Below are positions 54,026 through 62,516 of a stretch of DNA of 64,000 nucleotides, piece by piece. The first letter of the stretch is position 1, and each line of letters starts with the position of its first letter. Made by a program: the position numbers and the translations under genes. The notes beneath the pieces were generated by a model that made no database searches, was not told the DNA's origin, and saw only the letters and a program-made list of their open reading frames with translations. Source of the DNA: CF-118 sp035934385. Lineage in GTDB: Bacteria; Chloroflexota; Dormibacteria; Dormibacterales; Dormibacteraceae. The stretch is taken from contig DASYXY010000027.1 of the NCBI GenBank assembly GCA_035934385.1, forward strand, positions 1 through 64,000. The letters run 5' to 3'.

Positions 54026-54655
54026 GTGAACGCGGCAATTCGGTGGAGGATCGTCACTCTTCAAGCGGTCATGGTCGTTGTGCTGGCCGCCGCGGGCGGG
54101 TTCGCCATCTACCAGGGCACTTTTGTGACCGGGATGATCCACGACGAGCTCGTGTCCCAGCAGATCTACTTTCCAGGCACCGACCAGGTGAAGGCCGGCG
54201 GCGCGCTGGACCCGACGGTTTTTCCGGCTGAGCTCACTCAATACGCGGGCAGCCAGATCGACAACGGCGACAAGGCGCGGGTTTACGCCAACGACTTCAT
54301 CGCCAAGCACCTGGAGGGCGTTGCCAGCGGCCAGACCTACAGCCAGGTGAGCACAAAGCTCCTGGCCGACAACGCCAGGCTGGCCGGCATGTCGAAGGAC
54401 GACCCTGGCTACGCCGACCTGCAGAAGGAGATCAACACGCTCAGCGCCCAGCGGACGACCCTGTTCCAGGGCGACACGCTCCGCTCGAGCCTCCTCAACG
54501 CATACGGCTGGTACACCGTCGGCATGTACAGCATTTACTCCGGCATCGGCCTGCTGCTCGCATCGCTGGTGGTGCTCGGAGCCCTCGGATTCGAGGTGTT
54601 CGTCGCCGGACGCCGGCCCGAGACGCTGAAGGTCGCGCGCCAGGTCGCTGCGTGA
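54026..54655 (+). CDS. Membrane protein with extracytoplasmic domain, function unknown
   Basis: Protein of 209 residues with a hydrophobic N-terminal helix (TLQAVMVVVLAAAGGFAIY) and a C-terminal one (YSIYSGIGLLLASLVVLGAL). Between them is an external domain of about 130 residues with YAGSQIDNGDKARVYANDFIAKHLEGVASGQTYSQVS. Similar two-helix proteins occur in actinobacteria and are sometimes named after a ring-opening dioxygenase, without support. An AAGGAGG ribosome site precedes the GTG. It diverges from the cytochrome operon and ends at a clear terminator. The function is not known. Confidence 0.8.
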   Translation: MNAAIRWRIVTLQAVMVVVLAAAGGFAIYQGTFVTGMIHDELVSQQIYFPGTDQVKAGGALDPTVFPAELTQYAGSQIDNGDKARVYANDFIAKHLEGVASGQTYSQVSTKLLADNARLAGMSKDDPGYADLQKEINTLSAQRTTLFQGDTLRSSLLNAYGWYTVGMYSIYSGIGLLLASLVVLGALGFEVFVAGRRPETLKVARQVAA

Positions 54656-54678
54656 TCAACCGCTGAAAGGCGCATGAG

Positions 54679-54708
54679 CTCCGGCGGGGTGACCCGCCGG
54701 AGTTTTTT
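54679..54708 (+). terminator. Rho-independent terminator
   Basis: A perfect 10-base-pair stem, CTCCGGCGGG and CCCGCCGGAG, closes a GTGA tetraloop and is followed directly by six T. It lies 24 bases after the stop of the plus-strand membrane protein gene and would end its transcript. Confidence 0.9.
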
Positions 54709-54709
54709 C

Positions 54710-55372
54710 TCAGCCGGTCGATCCAGGCGTCGAGGTGTGCCTGGCCAGGTACGCAGCCGCTTCCGCGCGGCGTGCGACCTCCAGCTTGGAAAGGATCGTC
54801 GACACGTAGTTCTTGACCGTCTTCTCGGCCAGCTTCAGCTCCTTTCCGATCTGTCCGTTGGTCCGGCCCTGCGCCACCAACGTCAGGATGCGCTCCTCCT
54901 GCGCCGTCAGCCGCGCCAGCTTCTCGTCGCGCATGGTCTTGCCACGGCGCAGGCGGTCGAGCACCGAGCGAGTGACCTCGGGGTCGAGCAGGCTCCTGCC
55001 TGCGCCGACCTCGCGAATCGCCCGGATCAGCTCGCCGCCGCGAATCTGCTTCAGCACGTAGCCCGCCGCACCGGCCATGATCGAGGCGAACAGTGCCTCG
55101 TCGTCCGCGAAGGACGTCAGCATCAGCACCTGCGTCTTCTCGAGCCGCGCCCGTATCTCGCGAGTGGCCTCGATGCCGCTTCCGTCGGCGAGCCGGACGT
55201 CCATCACCACGATGTCAGGCCGGGTGCGCTCGGCCTGGGCGACCGCCTCCTTCACCGAGGCCGCCTCGGCAACCACGGTCAGGTCGTCGTTGGATTCGAT
55301 CAGCGATCTCACGCCGTCGCGCACTACCTCGTGGTCGTCGACAAGCAGGATGCGAAGCCTGTCAGTCGCCAT
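54710..55372 (-). CDS. NarL/FixJ response regulator, DosR/DevR-like
   Basis: Regulator of 220 residues. The receiver domain has ILLVDDHEVVRDGVRSLI, phospho-Asp58 in VVMDVRLADGSG and Lys108 in GYVLKQI. The LuxR-type helix-turn-helix has LTAQEERILTLVAQGRTNGQIGKELKLAEKTVKNYVSTILSKL. The VKNYVS recognition helix and length strongly resemble DosR of mycobacteria. It is transcribed 48 bases after a GAF histidine kinase, its likely partner. DosR-type systems respond to oxygen, NO or redox state. Confidence 0.9.
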   Translation of the reverse strand: MATDRLRILLVDDHEVVRDGVRSLIESNDDLTVVAEAASVKEAVAQAERTRPDIVVMDVRLADGSGIEATREIRARLEKTQVLMLTSFADDEALFASIMAGAAGYVLKQIRGGELIRAIREVGAGRSLLDPEVTRSVLDRLRRGKTMRDEKLARLTAQEERILTLVAQGRTNGQIGKELKLAEKTVKNYVSTILSKLEVARRAEAAAYLARHTSTPGSTG

Positions 55373-55420
55373 GGGAGGGCCATCGTTGCACCAGACGCCG
55401 ACCGCCGAAACCGTCGCGTG

Positions 55421-57076
55421 TCACCCGTCGAGCGGGCCTTTCGGCCCCCTGCCATCGAGCGGTAGCGTGATGTCGATCCTGGTTCCTCTGCCAGGGGTGC
55501 TGGTCAGGCGAAGCTTGCCGCCCATGGCCGAAGCGCGCTCGCGCATGTTCCTCAGCCCGCTGCCGTGCGGCCCGGCATGGGCATCGAAGCCCACGCCGTC
55601 GTCCTTGATCGTGAGCACGGCCTTCGAGTTCCGGCGCGCGAGGTCCACGGACGCGCGAGCCGCGTGCGCGTGGCGCGTCACGTTGGAGAGCGCTTCACGC
55701 GTCATCTGCACGACCTGTTGTGACTGCGGAGACAGCGCCGCGGCGGCTGCTGCGTCCACCTCCACTTCGACCGCGATGCTGGAGCGCGCCGCGACCTCTT
55801 CGCCGAGGGTGCGGAGAGCCTGGTCCAGCAGGCGGTCCGCGAGGATGCCGGGCCGCAGGCCGAATATGTAGTTGCGGAGGTCGCGGATCACGCGGTCGAG
55901 CTCATCGACCGCGGATTCGATCCGGACTGCGACGTCAGGCGATCCGGCCACGAGAGCCGTCCCCTGCAGGCCCATGCCCACTGCGAACAACGACTGGATG
56001 ATCCCGTCGTGCAGCTCCCTGGCAATGCGCTCGCGCTCTTCCATCAGGCCGAGCCGCCGCTGGTCGGACTGGGCGCGGCCGTACTCGATGGCGACCGAAG
56101 CCTGGTCGGCGAATGTCTCGACCAGCTTCAGCGCGCGCTCGTTGAAGGGGTCTCCACCTTTGACGTTGGCGACGGTCAGCGTGCCCGTGGCTCGGCCTCG
56201 GACCCGGAGCGGCACGAAGATGGCCGGACCCATCTGCGCTGCTCGAATGACCGGTGCGTAGCCCTTCCGCTCGGCGCTCGCGTCCGCGAAGATCTTCGGC
56301 CGGCCGGTGCGCATCACCTCGCCCGAGATCGACCTGGCTCCGGGCACCGGCGAGCCTTCGATGGCGGCAGCGTGTCGACCGACCGCGGCGGCCACGACCA
56401 GCTCATCAGGCGTGGCGGTGACGCTCGTGATCGACGCCGAGTCCGCGTTCGCGAGCTCACGAGCAGCCTCAGCAATGTGGTGGAGCAAGGCTTCGGCGTC
56501 GGCGCCGGCGAGGATCTCGCTGGTGATGGCACGCAGCGCGTCGAGCCATCGCTCGCGGACCCGCATGTCCTCGTAGAGCGACGCGTTGGCGATGGCGATG
56601 CCTGCCTGAGTCGCGAGCACCACGAGCGATGTTTCATCCTCGGCGCTGAACTCTTTCGCGTTTCGCTTCTCGGTCAGGTAGATGTTTCCGTACACCTTGC
56701 CCATCGCGGTGATGGGGGCGCCGAGAAACGAGGTCATGCGCGGATGTTTGGGCGGGAAGCCAACCGAGATGGGGTGATCGGTGATGCTGCGCACTCGCAT
56801 CGAGTGGGGGTGGGTGATGAGATAGCCCAGCAGCCCGCGGCCGCGCGGCAGCTTGCCGATCGCCTTGCGCTGCCTGGCTGACAGCCCCGTCGTTACGAAC
56901 TCGACCAGCCCGCCATCTTCGCCGATTACCCCCAACGCTCCGTAGCGCGCTTCGGTGACCTGGACGGCGAGGTCGACGATGCGCTGCAAAACGGCAGGCA
57001 GCGAAAGCTCGGAGGCCAGGGTCAGGCCGGCTTCCAGGAGGGCGTCCTTCCGGTCCCGGCCGGCCGCGCGCTTCAC
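55421..57076 (-). CDS. GAF-domain histidine kinase, DosS/DevS-like
   Basis: Cytoplasmic kinase of 551 residues from GTG 57076. A first GAF domain (about 12-165) contains RGLLGYLITHPHSMRV and SVGFPPKHPRMTSFLGAPI; a second lies at about 185-330. The HisKA_3 box is MEERERIARELHDGIIQSLFAVGMGLQ, and the ATPase domain has DDGVGFDAHAGPHGSGLRNMRERA. DosS/DosT share the GFPPxHP pattern, and their haem histidine falls near it, so haem binding is possible here but unproven. No membrane segment is seen. The open frame continues far upstream but reads across the divergent ATPase gene and is not coding. Confidence 0.9.
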   Translation of the reverse strand: MKRAAGRDRKDALLEAGLTLASELSLPAVLQRIVDLAVQVTEARYGALGVIGEDGGLVEFVTTGLSARQRKAIGKLPRGRGLLGYLITHPHSMRVRSITDHPISVGFPPKHPRMTSFLGAPITAMGKVYGNIYLTEKRNAKEFSAEDETSLVVLATQAGIAIANASLYEDMRVRERWLDALRAITSEILAGADAEALLHHIAEAARELANADSASITSVTATPDELVVAAAVGRHAAAIEGSPVPGARSISGEVMRTGRPKIFADASAERKGYAPVIRAAQMGPAIFVPLRVRGRATGTLTVANVKGGDPFNERALKLVETFADQASVAIEYGRAQSDQRRLGLMEERERIARELHDGIIQSLFAVGMGLQGTALVAGSPDVAVRIESAVDELDRVIRDLRNYIFGLRPGILADRLLDQALRTLGEEVAARSSIAVEVEVDAAAAAALSPQSQQVVQMTREALSNVTRHAHAARASVDLARRNSKAVLTIKDDGVGFDAHAGPHGSGLRNMRERASAMGGKLRLTSTPGRGTRIDITLPLDGRGPKGPLDG

Positions 57077-57094
57077 GCCAGCGACTCTACCCCG

Positions 57095-59770
57095 GTGACA
57101 CTTCCTAAGCTTCTCCGCACGGACCCGACCAACCACACCGCCACGGACGCCGCATCGCCGAGCATGACCCTCGGCGATGCCGCGCGCCTGCCGGTGGCTG
57201 CCGTCCTCACGCGGTTGGGGTCTTCTCCGGACGGGCTGAGCCCGGGAGAAGCCGCCCACCGGCTGCAAGCTCTGGGCCCGAACGCCATCCGCACTCACGA
57301 CGTGCGCGCCCTTGCCATCCTCGCCCGGCAGCTGCGCAATCCGTTGCTCATCCTGCTGGCGGCGGCGACGCTGATCGCGTTGGGCGTCGGCGAGCGTACG
57401 GACGCGATCATCATCCTCACGATCGTCGCCCTGAGCGTGGGCCTCGGCTTCTTCAACGAGTACCGCTCGGAGCGCGTGGTCGAGGCGCTGCACGCGAAGA
57501 TCCGCCACCACTCGCTGGTGAGGCGCGGAGGCCAGGAGATGACCGTCGACGTGATCGAGCTCGTGCCCGGCGACGTGGTGCTGCTGCGAACTGGCGACCT
57601 CGTCCCCGCGGACATGAGGCTCATGGAGGCGCACGAGCTCGAGTTCGACCAGGCGGTGCTCACCGGCGAGCCCATGCCGAAAACAAAGACAGCCGACCCC
57701 GAGACGGACACTGACGCCGGTGCGCTGGGGCTGCGTTGCGCCGCGTACATGGGCACGACGGTGCGGGGTGGTGCGGGCGCCGGCGTTGTCGTGGCCACCG
57801 GCTCCGCCACCGAGTTCGGCAAGATCGCCGTGCGGCTCGGCGACCGCCAGCCAGAGACGGTCTTTCAGCGCGGGCTGCGGAGCTTCTCGCTGCTGCTCGT
57901 TCGTGTGACGGCCGTTCTCGCGGGCGGGATCTTCATCGTCAACTCGCTGCTCGGCCGGCCGCTCCTCGAGTCCGCGCTGTTCTCGCTCGCGATCGCGATA
58001 GGGCTCACGCCGCAGCTCCTTCCCGCGATCGTCACCGTCAGCCTCTCGTCGGGGGCTCGCGCGCTCGCGCGCAAACGCGTGGTTGTGAAACGACTGATCA
58101 GCATCGAGGACCTCGGCAACATCGAGATCCTCTTCACCGACAAGACCGGAACCCTGACCGAAGGAAGCATCAGCTTTCGCGAGGCGATGGATCCCGACGG
58201 CAAGCACAGCGACCAGGTGCTCGCCCTCGGCCGTATGTGCGCCGCCGGCAGCGCTTCGGATGCTTCGGCTTCCGGCAACGCCCTCGACCAGGCGCTTCTC
58301 GCGGGTGGGGGCCCGCCGGCGGGACAGCAGTGCCTGGCCCAGCTGCCGTTCGACCACGAGCGCCGCCTGATGTCGGCCCTGGTCGAGGGCGGCGACGGCA
58401 CCCGAATGCTCATCACCAAAGGGGCGCCGGAGTCGGTGCTCGCGCGGCTCGCGTCGGTGCCTCCGAACGCGCAGGCGACGCTCGACCGCGAATTCGCAGC
58501 CGGCGCGCGGGTTGTGGCCGTGGCCACGCGGGTGTGGACGGCGGGCGGTTCGTGCACGATCGCGGACGAGCGCGACCTCCAACTGGCGGGATTCCTGAGC
58601 TTCGTCGACGCCATCAAGCCCGACGCGGCAGCTTCGCTCGACCAGCTCAAGCGCCTCGGCGTCGTGGTCAAGGTCGTCACCGGCGACAACCCGGTGGTGG
58701 CGCAGACCGTGTGCCGCTCGCTGGGCGTCGATTACGGCGAGGTCATCACCGGCGCCGAGCTCGAGCGCCTGAACGACAGCGATCTGGAGGAGCGCCTGGC
58801 GCGCACAGGCATCTTCGCGCGCGTGTCGCCAGAGCAGAAGTCGCGCATCATCGCCGCACAGCGAAGGCTCGGCAAGGACGTCGGCTTCATGGGCGACGGC
58901 GTCAACGACGCGGTCGCGCTGCGCGACGCGGACGTCGGCATATCGGTCGAGTCAGGCAGCGAGGTCGCGAAAGACGCGGCCGACATCGTCTTGCTGGACA
59001 AGGACCTCGGCGTTCTGGCGGGCGGTGTGCTCGAGGGCCGCCGCATCTTCACGAACACGATGAAGTACGTGCTGATGGGCACGTCGTCGAACTTCGGCAA
59101 CATGTTCAGCGCCGCCGGCGGATCGCTGCTCCTGAACTTTCTGCCGATGACTCCGACGCAGATCTTGCTCAACAACCTGCTCTACGACGCAGGCGAGATG
59201 ACAATCCCAACCGACAACGCCGACGTCGAGATGCTGGCTCGGCCCGCCCAGTGGGACATCAGGCTGATCCGCCGATTCATGATCCTGTTCGGGCCGATCA
59301 GCTCGCTGTTCGACTTCGCCACCTTCGGCGTGATGCTCTTCGTCTTTCACGCGACCGGCAGCCTGTTCCAGACCGCCTGGTTCGTCGAATCTCTCTGCAC
59401 GCAGGCCCTCGTGATCTTCGCCATCCGCACGCGGCGCGTCCCCTTCTTCCGCAGCAGGCCGAGCCTGGCCCTGGCGCTGGGCACGCTCGGATCGGTGGCG
59501 GTTGGGGTCGCGCTGCCATTCAGCCCGTTGGCCGCGTGGTTCGGCTTCACGGCGCCACCGCTTTCACTGCTGGCCATCCTCGCGGGGATGGTCATCGTCT
59601 ACATCTCGCTGGTCGAGCTTGGCAAGACCTTCTTCTTCAACCGCCAGCCGGCGCTGCCGCGCCACCCGATCGGCGGTTGGAGGCTCGCGCCGGCGCTGCG
59701 CAGCGTGGAGCGCCACGCCTCCCGCTGGAGCAGTGGCCGGCCGCCGAGGTTCAGAGCGGCGCGACCGTAA
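57095..59770 (+). CDS. P-type ATPase, magnesium-translocating (MgtA-like, P3B)
   Basis: Ion pump of 891 residues from GTG 57095 (868 from ATG 57164, where family similarity begins). The phosphorylated residue is Asp349 in FTDKTGTLTEG. GLTPQLLPAIVTVSLSSGARALARKRVVVKRLISIEDLGN is the segment that marks P3B magnesium pumps. The A-domain loop is TGEP instead of the usual TGES, and MGDGVNDAVALRDADVG is the hinge. Ten hydrophobic segments are visible. It diverges from a DosS-like kinase with only 18 bases between starts if the GTG is used. Confidence 0.9.
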   Translation: MTLPKLLRTDPTNHTATDAASPSMTLGDAARLPVAAVLTRLGSSPDGLSPGEAAHRLQALGPNAIRTHDVRALAILARQLRNPLLILLAAATLIALGVGERTDAIIILTIVALSVGLGFFNEYRSERVVEALHAKIRHHSLVRRGGQEMTVDVIELVPGDVVLLRTGDLVPADMRLMEAHELEFDQAVLTGEPMPKTKTADPETDTDAGALGLRCAAYMGTTVRGGAGAGVVVATGSATEFGKIAVRLGDRQPETVFQRGLRSFSLLLVRVTAVLAGGIFIVNSLLGRPLLESALFSLAIAIGLTPQLLPAIVTVSLSSGARALARKRVVVKRLISIEDLGNIEILFTDKTGTLTEGSISFREAMDPDGKHSDQVLALGRMCAAGSASDASASGNALDQALLAGGGPPAGQQCLAQLPFDHERRLMSALVEGGDGTRMLITKGAPESVLARLASVPPNAQATLDREFAAGARVVAVATRVWTAGGSCTIADERDLQLAGFLSFVDAIKPDAAASLDQLKRLGVVVKVVTGDNPVVAQTVCRSLGVDYGEVITGAELERLNDSDLEERLARTGIFARVSPEQKSRIIAAQRRLGKDVGFMGDGVNDAVALRDADVGISVESGSEVAKDAADIVLLDKDLGVLAGGVLEGRRIFTNTMKYVLMGTSSNFGNMFSAAGGSLLLNFLPMTPTQILLNNLLYDAGEMTIPTDNADVEMLARPAQWDIRLIRRFMILFGPISSLFDFATFGVMLFVFHATGSLFQTAWFVESLCTQALVIFAIRTRRVPFFRSRPSLALALGTLGSVAVGVALPFSPLAAWFGFTAPPLSLLAILAGMVIVYISLVELGKTFFFNRQPALPRHPIGGWRLAPALRSVERHASRWSSGRPPRFRAARP

Positions 59771-59776
59771 CTCCGA

Positions 59777-60532
59777 TTAACCGCGCGTGAAGCTGAGCTG
59801 CGCCTCGATCGTCACGGCCGGCTGCACCGTGGTGAAGCCGATCGACGGCGGCTGCACGCCGAAGTCGGTCATGTTGGTCTGGATGCTCGCCACCACCTGC
59901 GGCACACCGCCCGTGACCCGTAGCTGGACGGAGACGGTGACAGCCTTCGTGACTCCATGGACGGTCAGGTTGCCTGCCACCGAGAAGCTGACCGTCTGGC
60001 CGCTCTCGGCGCCGCTCGGGATCGCGACCGGCTGAAGCTGCAGCGTGGCTGTGGGGAACTGGCCGACTTCAAGGGACTGCTGGACGATGCGGTCGCGATT
60101 GGTCACGTTGTAGCCGGCAACCGAGTCGATGCTCGCGAGACCGGTGAGGTCGACGTTGATCGTGCCGCCGGCCAGCTGGTACCCCGCGCCTGACTGGGTG
60201 ATGGTGAGCTGGCCCGTGACGGCGCTCGTCCGCGCCACCGCCTCATGAGTCGAGGTCTGGCCGACGAACTGCTCCTTGACGCGATAGCCCGCCAGCGATC
60301 CGGAGGCCACCTGCCATGTCCCCGCGAAGCCGGTGGTGGTCGTGGAGGTGGCGGAGGGCGACGGCGAGGCGGCTGCGGAGGGCGTGGGCGAAGGCGATGC
60401 GAATGACAGCGCCGGCGGGCTCGTGCGCAGGCCGGAGAAGAAATAGACGTAACCCGCGGCGCCGCCGCCGAGCACGGTGAGAACGGCGATCGCAACGATC
60501 GGGATCACCAGTCTGCGTGGCATGACCAGCAT
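59777..60532 (-). CDS. YceI-family lipocalin-like protein with membrane anchor
   Basis: Protein of 251 residues. After the start RRLVIPIVAIAVLTVLGGGAAGYVYF forms a membrane anchor, followed by a Ser/Pro/Thr linker. The YceI domain (about 80-250) has TWQVASGSLAGYRVKEQF, and FSVAGNLTVHGVTKAVTVSVQL is the family signature near the C-terminus. The fold binds isoprenoid-like lipids in its relatives. ATG 60532 is used; ATG 60523 is equally possible. Confidence 0.87.
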   Translation of the reverse strand: MLVMPRRLVIPIVAIAVLTVLGGGAAGYVYFFSGLRTSPPALSFASPSPTPSAAASPSPSATSTTTTGFAGTWQVASGSLAGYRVKEQFVGQTSTHEAVARTSAVTGQLTITQSGAGYQLAGGTINVDLTGLASIDSVAGYNVTNRDRIVQQSLEVGQFPTATLQLQPVAIPSGAESGQTVSFSVAGNLTVHGVTKAVTVSVQLRVTGGVPQVVASIQTNMTDFGVQPPSIGFTTVQPAVTIEAQLSFTRG

Positions 60533-60628
60533 GGTGAACCCGCGGCCTGGTAGTCCGCTGTGCGGCGGCTGAGAGAAGGCTGGGAGCAAGCCGGCCGCCG
60601 CAGGACGCAATCGCGGAACATCTGTGAA

Positions 60629-61252
60629 GTGCGCATCCTTGCGATCGCCGACGAGGTGGCCGACTCGCTCTACGGCGACACGCTGAAGGAGCTGCGGCCG
60701 CAGCTGATCCTCGCTGCGGGCGATCTACCCTTCGACTACCTCGAGAACCTCGTCAGCCGCACGGACGTGCCGCTGCTCTACGTGCCGGGCAACCACGACC
60801 CTCAGCTCAAGCTCGGCGATTCTACGTTCGAGGGACTGTCCGCGAAGTTCGACGGCAGCGGACCACCTGGTTGCATCAACGTGGATGGGCGGATCGAAGA
60901 GGCATCCGGGATTCGGATCGCGGGCCTCGGTGGATCGAGCCGCTACAACCAGGGGCCGAACCAGTACACGCAGCGCCAGATGCGCTGGCGCGCTCGCAGG
61001 CTGAGATGGCGCGCGCGGTTGCGCCGGGCCCGAATCGACATCCTGCTGACGCACGCTCCACCGGCGGGACTCGGAGACGCGACCGACCCCGCGCACACCG
61101 GCTTCGACGCGTTCAACCGGCTCGATCTGGAGCTCAAGCCTCGGATGCACGTTCATGGGCACGTACGCAATTACGGGCCGAAGAGCGGTGACCTGCGCCT
61201 GGGCGAGACCACGATCATCAACGCGATCCCGTACCGCGTTCTCGAGCTCTAG
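60629..61252 (+). CDS. Metallophosphoesterase
   Basis: Calcineurin-like phosphoesterase of 207 residues from GTG 60629. AAGDLPFDYLENL, YVPGNHDPQL (GNHD), LTHAPPAG and HVHGHVRNYGP are the second to last metal-binding blocks. The first DxH block is replaced by AIADEVADSLYGD, so the first metal site may differ. Substrates could be phosphodiesters or nucleotides; this cannot be read from the sequence. An earlier ATG/GTG start would add about 23 residues outside the fold. It converges with the thioesterase gene, and both stops share one CTAG. Confidence 0.85.
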   Translation: MRILAIADEVADSLYGDTLKELRPQLILAAGDLPFDYLENLVSRTDVPLLYVPGNHDPQLKLGDSTFEGLSAKFDGSGPPGCINVDGRIEEASGIRIAGLGGSSRYNQGPNQYTQRQMRWRARRLRWRARLRRARIDILLTHAPPAGLGDATDPAHTGFDAFNRLDLELKPRMHVHGHVRNYGPKSGDLRLGETTIINAIPYRVLEL

Positions 61253-61611
61253 CGCAGCACCGCCTGCGTTTGCGTGACCTGGGCCACGCGCTTGCCGGCG
61301 CCGTCGTAGAGGTCGGTCTGGACGACGATGGTCGTGCGGCCAACGTGCAGCGGCCTCGCGACCGCCTCGACCGCGCCCTCGCGCACTGCTCGGAAGAAGT
61401 TCGTCTTGGATTCGATGGTGCTGGTCGACGCTCCGTCGGGCAGGTTGAGAAACGCGCACAGTGCGCCGGCGGTGTCGGCCAGGGTCATCAACGCACCTCC
61501 GTGGAGAACGCCGCCCGACGTACACAGGCGCTCGGCCCACGCGAGCCGCGCGCGCACCTCGTTGCGATCGGCGGCGTCGACCTCGATGCCCAGGTCCCGC
61601 GCGAAGGGCAT
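61249..61611 (-). CDS. PaaI-family hotdog thioesterase
   Basis: Single hotdog protein of 120 residues. GGVLHGGALMTLADTAGALCAFL is the conserved active-site segment (HGG followed by the acidic residue). STIESKTNFFRAVREGAVEAVARPLHVGRTTIVVQTDL is the usual second half. It would hydrolyse small aryl- or acyl-CoA. It follows a pseudouridine-degradation pair on the same strand 8 bases later, which may be only convenient clustering. Confidence 0.9.
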   Translation of the reverse strand: MPFARDLGIEVDAADRNEVRARLAWAERLCTSGGVLHGGALMTLADTAGALCAFLNLPDGASTSTIESKTNFFRAVREGAVEAVARPLHVGRTTIVVQTDLYDGAGKRVAQVTQTQAVLR

Positions 61612-61619
61612 CGTGTCGA

Positions 61620-62516
61620 TCAGCGAGTCCAGGGTCGTGACTCCTCCGGGTAGGCGCGCGCCACGCGCGCGGCGATTCGCGCGTTGTTGGTCACGACCTG
61701 GACGTTGAGGTCGAGCGAGCGTCCCTCCGACAGCTCGGCCACCATCGCCAGCAGGCGCGGCGTCACGCCCGCGCCTTCGACATCACCGGCTCGCGCAATC
61801 GCTTTCGAGACGAGCTCGTCGGCGCCTTCGAGCTCCGCAGGCGGGGGCACGGCGACCACGATTCCACGCGAGCCGGTTGACCACGAGGCGGCCAGCACAC
61901 GCGCCGCTTCGGCCGCGCCGCCAACTCGCACAGAGACGGGATGACCGCTACGCGCGAGGTAGAAGGCCGGCACCTCGTTGCAGCCGAAACCAAGCACCGG
62001 GACCGCGAGGGTCTCGAGCCGCTCGAGCGTGAGGCCGATGTCGAGGATGATCTTCGGTCCCGCGCAGAACACGGCGACCGGAGTCGTCGCGAGCTCCTGA
62101 AGGTCGGCCGACTCATCCTCGGGATGGCCGCGATGCACGCCACCGATCCCTCCGGTGGCCATGAACCTGATGCCCGCCATGGCCGAGGCTCGCATCGTGG
62201 CCGCGACCGTCGTCGCCCCGGCCTTCTGATGCACCAGCGCCGAACCGAGGTCGCGCGACGACACCTTCTCGGAGCCGGCCGCGATGCGCTCGATCTCTGA
62301 TTTCGTCAGGCCGATCCTCACGCGCCCGTCGAGAACACCGACGGTTGCGGGCACCGCGCCTTCGTCGCGGATCGCCGACTCACAGCCAAACGCAGCCTCG
62401 AGGTTGTGCGGAGACGGCAGCCCCTGACCCACGATCGAGGTCTCGAGCGCGACGACCGGCCGTCCGCGTTCGAGGGCCTCGGCGACCTCTGTGGAAACCT
62501 GCAGGAGCTCGCTCAT
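61620..62516 (-). CDS. psuG: Pseudouridine-5'-phosphate glycosidase
   Basis: Protein of 298 residues, the usual length. VVALETSIVGQGLPSPHNL is the N-terminal signature, and ATGGIGGVHRG near residue 130 is highly conserved. The core ALVHQKAGATTVAATMRASAMAGI contains the catalytic Lys region, and VTPRLLAMVAELSEGRSLDLNVQVVTNNA closes the fold. It splits pseudouridine 5'-phosphate into uracil and ribose 5-phosphate. The ATG overlaps the PfkB kinase stop, which fits the kinase-glycosidase pair for pseudouridine use. Confidence 0.94.
   Translation of the reverse strand: MSELLQVSTEVAEALERGRPVVALETSIVGQGLPSPHNLEAAFGCESAIRDEGAVPATVGVLDGRVRIGLTKSEIERIAAGSEKVSSRDLGSALVHQKAGATTVAATMRASAMAGIRFMATGGIGGVHRGHPEDESADLQELATTPVAVFCAGPKIILDIGLTLERLETLAVPVLGFGCNEVPAFYLARSGHPVSVRVGGAAEAARVLAASWSTGSRGIVVAVPPPAELEGADELVSKAIARAGDVEGAGVTPRLLAMVAELSEGRSLDLNVQVVTNNARIAARVARAYPEESRPWTR

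Noticed and set aside
57077..58582. Upstream extension of the GAF kinase frame by about 500 codons
   Set aside because: It runs antisense through the P-type ATPase gene and has no recognisable domain.
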